From Verrucomicrobiales bacterium (GTDB lineage: Bacteria > Verrucomicrobiota > Verrucomicrobiia > Limisphaerales > SXQI01), in assembly GCA_005793025.1 (NCBI GenBank), contig SXQI01000105.1, forward strand, positions 1 to 7,990: a DNA stretch of 7,990 nucleotides, read 5' to 3'. The position numbers and the translations under genes are program-made. How positions within the stretch are numbered: the stretch's first letter is position 1; each line of letters begins with the position of its first letter. Of the stretch, positions 1 to 4,750 are shown one piece after another. The notes under the pieces are model-generated. The model was not told the origin of the DNA, made no database searches, and saw nothing but the letters and a program-made list of their open reading frames with translations.

Positions 1-5
1 AATGA

Positions 6-33
6 GTTTTCCTCACGCAGAGAGCGTGAAAAC
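6..33. promoter_or_regulatory. 17-bp dyad upstream of the sigma-54 promoter, possible activator site
   Basis: The sequence shows TCACGC (13-18), a five-base centre AGAGA, and GCGTGA (24-29). Flanking GTTT (6-9) and AAAC (30-33) extend the symmetry. Its centre lies near -96 relative to the start inferred from the -24/-12 element at 90-106. Two 6-base half-sites around N5 have the geometry of upstream activator sites bound by dimeric sigma-54 enhancer-binding proteins such as NtrC, although the half-site sequence differs. No T-run follows on the plus strand, so an intrinsic terminator of an upstream plus-strand gene is less likely. The function is inferred; a stem-loop from an unseen upstream transcript is the main alternative. 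Confidence 0.4.
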
Positions 34-89
34 CACTAGGGTCGCACCATTTTAAGCGGTTTTAGGGAAAGAAAAGATAAAAAGAAGAC

Positions 90-106
90 TTGGCATTTTC
101 TTTGCT
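90..106 (+). promoter_or_regulatory. Sigma-54 (RpoN) -24/-12 promoter of the prepilin-like gene
   Basis: The element reads TTGGCA, then six bases, then TTGCT. The invariant GG (92-93) and GC (104-105) are separated by exactly ten bases, as the sigma-54 consensus requires (TGGCA-N6-TTGC). Transcription would start near position 117, giving a leader of about 67 nt before the ATG at 184. A purine-rich, A-rich tract lies just upstream (64-88) and could be flexible or bent DNA, and a dyad at 13-29 could bind the obligatory activator. The 5' leader has no Shine-Dalgarno close to the ATG. The sequence match is direct; use in vivo is inferred. Confidence 0.65.
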
Positions 107-183
107 TAAAAATAAATGAATAGTGTTGACACTCGGAGGCGACTCTCTAGAGTGGCGACCGTAACCAATTAACCGAACAAAAT

Positions 184-921
184 ATGAAACGCGCCTCACG
201 CACTCAGAAAGCTCACGCTTTCACGCTCATTGAACTGCTAGTTGTTATCGCGATCATCGCGATTCTCGCTGGTATGCTGCTCCCCGCTCTGGCCAAAGCC
301 AAAGCCAAAGCGCAACGTATCAAATGTGTCAACAATTTGAAGAACGTCGGACTCTCCTTCCGTTTGTTCGCAACCGACAACGGGGATCGTTTCCCGACCG
401 ATTTGAGCGTTGCGGATGGTGGTTCCTCGGAGTTTGCTGACAAGCCCGGCAGCAACTATTACACTTTCATGGTGCTCTCGAATGAATTGAGCACACCTAA
501 GATCATTGTTTGCCCCAGCGACAAAAAGACAGAAGCCGCTGTGTGGAGCAAAGATGCTAGCCGCCCAAAAGCTTCGGTGCTCGAAATGACCGACGGAGCT
601 CTGAGCTACGGCATCGGAACTGATGGATCTGAACAGAATCCTCAATCCTTCATCGGTATCGATCGTAACATCACCAACAGTGCTCGCACAGTCACCACCA
701 AAGCGTTCTACGGTGATTTCGGTGTTGATTACAAGACCCAGAAGGCTTTGATCGATTCCGCAGGTTGGACACAAACCGAGCAGCATCAGGGTCAAGGAAA
801 TGCGGTCATGGGTGACGGATCCGTCCAACAGCTCAGCAAGTCCCGCTTCATCGACGCTTTGAAGAACAGCGGCACATCCAAGAACTCCCTCAATTTGCCT
901 ACCGACAAAGCTGGCATCTAA
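184..921 (+). CDS. Prepilin-type N-terminal cleavage/methylation domain protein, H-x9-DG family
   Basis: Secreted type II pseudopilin/type IV prepilin-like protein of 245 aa. The leader of 12 residues is basic and ends in Ala12. The mature part would begin at Phe13 (FTLIELLVV) with the conserved Glu at mature position 5 (E17), so prepilin peptidase should cut after Ala12 and the hydrophobic helix (13-36) anchors or assembles the protein. An Ala/Lys stretch (37-43) and RIKCVNNLKN (45-54) follow, then a CPSD motif (C110) and H201-x9-D211-G212 (GDGSV), the hallmark of the H-x9-DG prepilin-related family. C48 and C110 are the only cysteines and might form a disulfide. The family is highly amplified in Verrucomicrobiota and Lentisphaerota, and its exact role (surface fibre, secretion pseudopilus or adhesion) is not settled. 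The gene stands alone between a sigma-54-type promoter and a strong terminator, so it is probably monocistronic. No pilus assembly genes are nearby. Start chosen because the short basic leader is exactly right for a prepilin. Confidence 0.93.
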   Translation: MKRASRTQKAHAFTLIELLVVIAIIAILAGMLLPALAKAKAKAQRIKCVNNLKNVGLSFRLFATDNGDRFPTDLSVADGGSSEFADKPGSNYYTFMVLSNELSTPKIIVCPSDKKTEAAVWSKDASRPKASVLEMTDGALSYGIGTDGSEQNPQSFIGIDRNITNSARTVTTKAFYGDFGVDYKTQKALIDSAGWTQTEQHQGQGNAVMGDGSVQQLSKSRFIDALKNSGTSKNSLNLPTDKAGI

Positions 922-927
922 TTGTCT

Positions 928-979
928 CAGTTGCCCTTGGGTAACTGCACACGTAATCCTCGGTTGAGGCTACATGTGT
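928..979 (+). other. Two stem-loops in the 3' untranslated region of the prepilin-like gene
   Basis: The first (928-947) pairs CAGTTGCC with GGTAACTG, eight pairs including one G-U, around a CTTG loop. The second (949-979) has an outer stem of about six pairs, an internal loop, and an inner CCTC/GAGG stem (958-961 with 966-969) around GGTT. Neither is followed by a T-run, and both precede the terminator at 988-1018. They could stabilise the 3' end of an abundant mRNA or be processed into a small RNA; this is inference from visible pairing only. Confidence 0.45.
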
Positions 980-987
980 CACAATAT

Positions 988-1018
988 AAAGCACCCGACT
1001 TCGGTCGGTTGCTTTTTT
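988..1018 (+). terminator. Intrinsic terminator of the prepilin-like gene
   Basis: The stem pairs AAAGCA-C-CCGAC with GTCGG-T-TGCTTT around a TTCG tetraloop closed by a C-G pair, with one internal C/T mismatch, and runs into six Ts (1013-1018). The UUCG loop is unusually stable in RNA. It ends the transcript about 95 nt after the stop codon and insulates the sugar dehydrogenase gene from it. Confidence 0.9.
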
Positions 1019-1063
1019 GTTGTAAACAAAACGGTCCCAATTTAAAGGGTTGTATTTCAGATC

Positions 1064-1079
1064 AAATTCCTTTGAATTT
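1064..1079. other. Dyad AAATTC-N4-GAATTT in the sugar dehydrogenase leader
   Basis: A perfect 6-bp inverted repeat with a four-base centre lies about 30 bases before the ATG at 1110. It is embedded in a near-direct repeat (AATTCCTTT, then AATTTCCTTT). It could be an operator or a weak hairpin. I see no convincing -35/-10 pair between 1019 and 1109, so its relation to a promoter is unknown. Confidence 0.25.
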
Positions 1080-1109
1080 CCTTTCACATCGGTAGTCTAT
1101 TTTTATCAC

Positions 1110-2594
1110 ATGATCAAAACCTCGAACTCCTTACTAAGCACGGCAATCATCTGCTTCTGTTGTGTTGGACAAATGGCCCAAGCGGCGGAAGAGAAACGGA
1201 TTTTTCCTAAGGGACCACAGACCGATGGGAATTTTTCAAAGGTGATTTTGGATGCGGATAAGGATATCGATGGGAATGGTGCAATCGATGATTCTATCAA
1301 GGATCCGATGGAGATGGCGGTGGCGAAGGACGGACGCGTTTTCTGGGCGGAACGATCCGGTCTAGTAAAAATGTACCAACCGAAATCCAAAACCACGATT
1401 CAAGTTGGTCAACTGCCTGTTTTTTCGGGCCTTGAGGATGGCTTATTGGGGATTACGTTGGATCCTAAATTCGCAAAGAATGGTTTTATTTATTTAAATC
1501 GTTCTCTCCCAGAAACCACCAAGGACGAGTTCGGTAAAGCGGGCATCATTCGAGTTTCTCGTTTCACTCTGGTGGGGGAGAAGATTGATATGGCTTCGGA
1601 GAAAGTCATGCTTGATATGCCGACTCAGCGTGAACAGTGTTGCCATGTAGGTGGGTCGCTTGCATTCGATGCCAAGGGGAATCTCTATGTTTCCATTGGA
1701 GACAATACGAACCCTTTTGAGTCCGATGGCTTTGGTCCGTTCGATCAACGGATCGGACGATCCCCGTGGTCTGCCGAAAAATCGGCTTCAAATCCGAACG
1801 ATTTGCGGGGCAAAATAAACCGGATACATCCTGAACCTAACGGCAAAGTAACGATCCCCAAAGGTAACCTATTTCCACCCGGAACCCCGAATACTCGACC
1901 TGAGATTTATGTCATGGGAAATCGGAATCCTTTCCGAATTAACATCGACCAAAAGAATGGGAATCTATATTGGGGCGAGGTTGGCCCTGATGCTGGAGGA
2001 CCTAGCGAAACGAGGGGGCCAGCTGGTTTCGACGAAGTAAACCAAGCTCGCAAAGCGGGATTCTTCGGTTGGCCTTATTTCGTCGGGGACAGCAAACCTT
2101 ACCGGGCGTGGGATTTCGGTAACAAAACAGCGGGTGAAAAGTTTGACGCTTTGAAGCCAATCAACAACTCACCTTTCAATACGGGCATTCATGATTTACC
2201 CGCTGCACAACCTGCATTCATTTATTACCCCGCTTCACCTTCGACAAGGTTTCCTGTTGTTGGAAGTGGTGGACGCACTGCCATGGCAGGGCCGGTTTAT
2301 TATTTCGACCCGAAACTCGATTCCGCTCACAAATTACCAAAAGAATACGACCACACCCTGTTTATTTACGAATGGAGTCGTAATTGGATTATTGCAGTCC
2401 ATCTAGACGAGAACGAGAAAATCGCCAAAATGGAGAGGTTTTGTGAGCACATGACGTTCATGCGACCTGTCGATATGGAATTGGGAGCGGATGGTTGCCT
2501 TTACATCGTGGAGTATGGCACCAACTGGGGGAATAATTATGACACCCAAGTTGTTCGGATCGAATATAATCCCGCCCAAACCGCCAGCAAGTAG
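1110..2594 (+). CDS. Exported PQQ-dependent sugar dehydrogenase (GSDH-family beta-propeller)
   Basis: Predicted periplasmic quinoprotein oxidising an aldose or related sugar, 494 aa, of the glucose/sorbosone dehydrogenase family (six-bladed propeller; PQQ and calcium known for characterised members). The ATG at 1110 is chosen over an in-frame TTG at 1050 because it starts a normal signal peptide: a short basic start, a hydrophobic core at 8-20 and a likely cut after AQA (residue 25). Family landmarks in order are DPMEMAVAKDGRVFWAERSG (65-84), EDGLLGITLDPKF, CCHVGGSLAFDAKGNLYVS (C177, C178, H179), GDNTNPF, LRGKINRIHPEPNG, NRNPFR (271-276), WGEVGPDAGG (from 288), FGWPYF, and a final blade with DMELGADGCLYIVEYGTNW. 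H179 aligns by motif with the catalytic base His of soluble glucose dehydrogenase. An EF-hand-like loop sits at 52-63. The protein stops after the propeller, without the ThuA-like, PKD, carbohydrate-binding or cytochrome c domains often fused to relatives. The substrate cannot be told from sequence. An aldose epimerase-family gene follows after 40 bases. Confidence 0.87.
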   Translation: MIKTSNSLLSTAIICFCCVGQMAQAAEEKRIFPKGPQTDGNFSKVILDADKDIDGNGAIDDSIKDPMEMAVAKDGRVFWAERSGLVKMYQPKSKTTIQVGQLPVFSGLEDGLLGITLDPKFAKNGFIYLNRSLPETTKDEFGKAGIIRVSRFTLVGEKIDMASEKVMLDMPTQREQCCHVGGSLAFDAKGNLYVSIGDNTNPFESDGFGPFDQRIGRSPWSAEKSASNPNDLRGKINRIHPEPNGKVTIPKGNLFPPGTPNTRPEIYVMGNRNPFRINIDQKNGNLYWGEVGPDAGGPSETRGPAGFDEVNQARKAGFFGWPYFVGDSKPYRAWDFGNKTAGEKFDALKPINNSPFNTGIHDLPAAQPAFIYYPASPSTRFPVVGSGGRTAMAGPVYYFDPKLDSAHKLPKEYDHTLFIYEWSRNWIIAVHLDENEKIAKMERFCEHMTFMRPVDMELGADGCLYIVEYGTNWGNNYDTQVVRIEYNPAQTASK

Positions 2595-2620
2595 GGTTTC
2601 CATTGACGAAGTCTCTGCCT

Positions 2621-2625
2621 GAAGG
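2621..2625 (+). promoter_or_regulatory. Ribosome binding site of the aldose epimerase-family gene
   Basis: GAAGG lies nine bases before the ATG at 2635, a normal Shine-Dalgarno position. It fixes the start used here and suggests independent translation initiation within a transcript shared with the upstream dehydrogenase gene. Confidence 0.55.
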
Positions 2626-2634
2626 TTTTGAGAG

Positions 2635-3531
2635 ATGATTGTATTACGTGAAGGTGCGGGGGCTGAATTCGCCGTCGCACCCGAATTAGGAGGTTGGCTA
2701 TTACGTTACGGCCGGGACGTTCCCAGCCGTGGGTGGGTCGATGCGATTCGTTACGATCAAGCCGTCGTGGATCGGTATCCCTCTCAAATGTATGCGGGAA
2801 ATCCGCTCCTTTTTCCCCTCGTCAGTTACAACGTAGTCGGTGGCAGGGAGCATTTCTACGAGTGGCAGGGTGTGACCTATCCTCTTCCGCAACATGGTTT
2901 CGCACGACGGATGCCGTGGCAGGTTATTTCGCAAACCGCCGTCTCGATCACCATGGAATTGGTGGACACTGAGGTGACCCGATCCGTTTACCCCTTCCAG
3001 TTCAGCCATCGTGTAAATTACCGTCTCGAACAGGGTCGGCTCTGGTTTGAGCAACGGATTGAAAACCGTTCACCAGATCCTATGCCGTTTGGTGCAGGAA
3101 TCCATCCGTACTTCAACGTGCCGCTCTCGTCGAGTTCTCAACGCGACGATTGTTTTGTGCGTATCCCAGCGGCACAATGTGCTCAACCCGCAGCACAGAT
3201 GGCGTCGTTCATGTATCGGGATTGTCCTCCTCAAGATTTACCTGTGAGCCAAGATGTCGCGGACACAATCCTTCTTTCAAACCTAGAGCGGCAGGAAATT
3301 GCTTTGGTTAATCCCCAAGCGGGAGTGCAGGTAATCCTCAATTGGGAGGATTCCCCTCGTTACCGTTACGTAGCCCTTTGGTCCAAATCTCCCAAAGAAC
3401 CCTTCTACTGTATCGAACCTTGGACCTCCCTCCCGAACGCTTTTAGTCGTCCACAGGATCACGATTTGGTTTTGTTAGCTCCAAACGAAGTTTTCGAGGC
3501 TCAGCTGTATTTTGATATCCAACCGGTCTGA
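2635..3531 (+). CDS. Aldose 1-epimerase family protein (galactose mutarotase-like)
   Basis: Predicted cytoplasmic sugar mutarotase of 298 aa, interconverting alpha and beta anomers of an aldose (or a hexose phosphate). It has the galactose-mutarotase beta-sandwich motifs: NPLLFPLVS, PLPQHGFARRMPW with H87, PFGAGIHPYFNVP with H157, and FYCIEPWTSLPNAF with E261. By motif position these match the family's substrate-binding His, catalytic acid His and catalytic base Glu (His96, His170 and Glu304 in lactococcal GalM). The length and the HGFAR/GxHPYF wording resemble the LacX/YeaD-like branch rather than classical 340-aa GalM, so the natural sugar is uncertain. There is no signal peptide. It begins 40 bases after the PQQ-type dehydrogenase, likely co-transcribed. 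A link (mutarotase supplying the anomer used by a quinoprotein) is tempting, but the two would sit in different compartments. Confidence 0.85.
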   Translation: MIVLREGAGAEFAVAPELGGWLLRYGRDVPSRGWVDAIRYDQAVVDRYPSQMYAGNPLLFPLVSYNVVGGREHFYEWQGVTYPLPQHGFARRMPWQVISQTAVSITMELVDTEVTRSVYPFQFSHRVNYRLEQGRLWFEQRIENRSPDPMPFGAGIHPYFNVPLSSSSQRDDCFVRIPAAQCAQPAAQMASFMYRDCPPQDLPVSQDVADTILLSNLERQEIALVNPQAGVQVILNWEDSPRYRYVALWSKSPKEPFYCIEPWTSLPNAFSRPQDHDLVLLAPNEVFEAQLYFDIQPV

Positions 3532-3540
3532 CCGGGTTGG
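3519..3540 (+). other. Inverted repeat across the stop codon of the epimerase-family gene
   Basis: CCAACC-GGT pairs with ACC-G-GGTTGG around CTG, nine pairs with one bulged G. The TGA (3529-3531) lies inside the hairpin. On the plus strand it is followed by CAC and seven As, not Ts, so it is not a standard intrinsic terminator for the plus-strand genes. It may protect the mRNA 3' end or help slow polymerase in the convergent gap. Confidence 0.4.
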
Positions 3541-3543
3541 CAC

Positions 3544-3575
3544 AAAAAAAGATGGCTCACTTGAAGCGAGCCATC
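3544..3575 (-). terminator. Intrinsic terminator of the aldolase gene
   Basis: Read on the minus strand, GATGGCTC (3575-3568) pairs perfectly with GAGCCATC (3558-3551), and the hairpin is followed by seven Ts (plus-strand As 3544-3550). It begins 21 bases after the aldolase stop codon. A T-run on only one side means it acts mainly for the minus-strand gene. Confidence 0.88.
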
Positions 3576-3596
3576 GTTGAGAGAGGAAATGCTCGA

Positions 3597-4562
3597 TTAA
3601 TCGAAAGCGTGACCTGAACTGCAAAGCACGTTCTTCACTTTATGGCGAACGAGGTTTTTGACCGAGTTGCGAGCGGCAGTGTTGTATTTGCGAGGATCAA
3701 ATTCTTTGGGATTCTCAGCGAGCACCTTGCGAACACCCGCAGTGTAAGCCAAGCGGAGGTCCGTATCGATGTTCACCTTGGTGCAACCCACTCGGCGAGC
3801 AATCTCGATGTCGGCCTCAGGAACTCCGGCGGTATCATTTCCTAGATTGCCTCCGTATTTATTGATCTCGGCGACGAGGTCTGCAGGCACTGAGGATGCA
3901 CCGTGCAAGACGAGGGGATAATCGCCCAATCCGTTTTCGCTGAGTGCCAGCTTGATCGACTTGAGACGTTCGAGATCCAAATGTTGTTCCCCCTTGAATT
4001 TGTAGGCCCCGTGGGAATTGCCGATCGCGATCGCTAGGGAATCAACCTTGGTCAATTGAACGAATTTTACGGCTTCTTCTGGATGGGTGTAATGACCCCC
4101 TGCCGAGTAGCCTCCCCCTTCTTCACCTTCGTCGAACTGAGCTCCGACGAGTTCCCCGAGTTCGCCCTCGACCACGCAGTTATGTTTGTGTGCGTATTCG
4201 ACGACTTTGTTGCAGATTTCAACGTTCTTTTCGAAAGAAAGATGAGATCCATCAATCATGACAGAGGTAAATCCTTCATCGATACAATCCTTGCAAAGCT
4301 CGAAGGTGTCGCCGTGATCGAGGTGGATGGCGATTGGAATCGTAGAAAGGGAGACTGCAGCTTCGATCAACTTCTTCAGATAAACCGGGTTCGCATAGGA
4401 ACGTGCTCCTTTAGAAATTTGGAGCATCACAGGGGCTTTTTCTTCCTCGCAAGCCTCGATGATCGCTTGGAGCAGCTCCATGTTATTGACGTTAAATGCG
4501 CCCAGCGCGTATTTGCCCTTCAATGCTTTGGCAAATAAATCTTTGGTATGTGTCAGTGGCAT
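3597..4562 (-). CDS. fba: Class II (zinc-dependent) fructose-bisphosphate aldolase
   Basis: Cytoplasmic glycolytic/gluconeogenic enzyme that cleaves fructose 1,6-bisphosphate to dihydroxyacetone phosphate and glyceraldehyde 3-phosphate, or the reverse; 321 aa. The ATG at 4562 is chosen over an upstream in-frame TTG (4595) because the family begins at MPLTHTKDLF-like sequence and GAGGAA lies upstream. Seen: GAFNVNN (21-27), IAIHLDHGD with D82 and H83, SVMIDGSH (100-107), VEGELG (131-136), IAIGNSHG with H184, LVLHGASSVP with H220, and NIDTDLR (264-270). In characterised class II aldolases the equivalents of H83, H184 and H220 bind zinc, D82 is the catalytic acid, and GASS and NIDTD hold the phosphates. 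The sequence resembles class IIB. The segment around 140-160 (FDEGEEGGGYSAGG) is acidic and glycine-rich where many homologues have a mobile catalytic loop. Related bisphosphate aldolases (tagatose type) are less likely but not fully excluded. Confidence 0.95.
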   Translation of the reverse strand: MPLTHTKDLFAKALKGKYALGAFNVNNMELLQAIIEACEEEKAPVMLQISKGARSYANPVYLKKLIEAAVSLSTIPIAIHLDHGDTFELCKDCIDEGFTSVMIDGSHLSFEKNVEICNKVVEYAHKHNCVVEGELGELVGAQFDEGEEGGGYSAGGHYTHPEEAVKFVQLTKVDSLAIAIGNSHGAYKFKGEQHLDLERLKSIKLALSENGLGDYPLVLHGASSVPADLVAEINKYGGNLGNDTAGVPEADIEIARRVGCTKVNIDTDLRLAYTAGVRKVLAENPKEFDPRKYNTAARNSVKNLVRHKVKNVLCSSGHAFD

Positions 4563-4574
4563 AAATCGATGAGA

Positions 4575-4593
4575 TTCCTCGCGGACAATCCGC
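4575..4593 (-). promoter_or_regulatory. Ribosome binding site and small hairpin before the aldolase gene
   Basis: On the minus strand GAGGAA (4580-4575) ends 12 bases before the ATG, a rather long spacing but the only Shine-Dalgarno-like motif here. Immediately upstream, GCGGA-TTG-TCCGC (4593-4581) is a perfect 5-bp stem with a three-base loop. No convincing -35/-10 pair for the aldolase was found between 4594 and 4750. Confidence 0.35.
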
Positions 4594-4683
4594 AATCAGC
4601 GAAAGAAACTAGGTCAAATCCCTTCGAATGGAAATAAAAAATTGAGCCCAGAACGAAGGACGAAACAGCTTTGAAGCGAGTGT

Positions 4684-4738
4684 TTTCAGTTTGAAACCAT
4701 TGCGACGTTTGACACCTTTCCCCTGCCGTTGGTAGGTT
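4684..4738 (+). promoter_or_regulatory. Possible sigma-70 promoter and dyad before ileS
   Basis: TTGACA (4709-4714) is a perfect -35 hexamer. A weak TAGGTT (4733-4738) follows at 18-base spacing. Transcription would then begin only a few bases before the ATG at 4751, giving a nearly leaderless mRNA, consistent with the absence of a good Shine-Dalgarno (only GGTAGG, 14 bases away). TTTCA-GTT-TGAAA (4684-4696) forms a small dyad just upstream that could be an operator. No T-box-like leader is present: there is too little room and no terminator stem. Confidence 0.35.
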
Positions 4739-4750
4739 CTCGGTTCGATC

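Noticed and set aside
126..153. TTGACA (126-131) with TAGAGT (148-153) as a sigma-70 promoter of the prepilin-like gene
   Set aside because: The -10 matches only four of six bases and the spacing is 16. The sigma-54 element just upstream fits its consensus far better. It remains possible as a secondary promoter.
1050..1109. TTG start extending the sugar dehydrogenase by 20 residues
   Set aside because: The extension places about 20 residues before a clear signal peptide that begins at the ATG at 1110, and no ribosome binding site supports it.
4056..4538. 160-codon open frame on the plus strand opposite the aldolase
   Set aside because: It is antisense to a strongly conserved gene, has no recognisable motifs or start signals, and is explained by the codon pattern of the real gene.
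4594..4750. T-box or other riboswitch leader for ileS, and a clear aldolase promoter
   Set aside because: No specifier stem, terminator/antiterminator pair or T-run was found on the ileS side, and no acceptable -35/-10 pair on the aldolase side.
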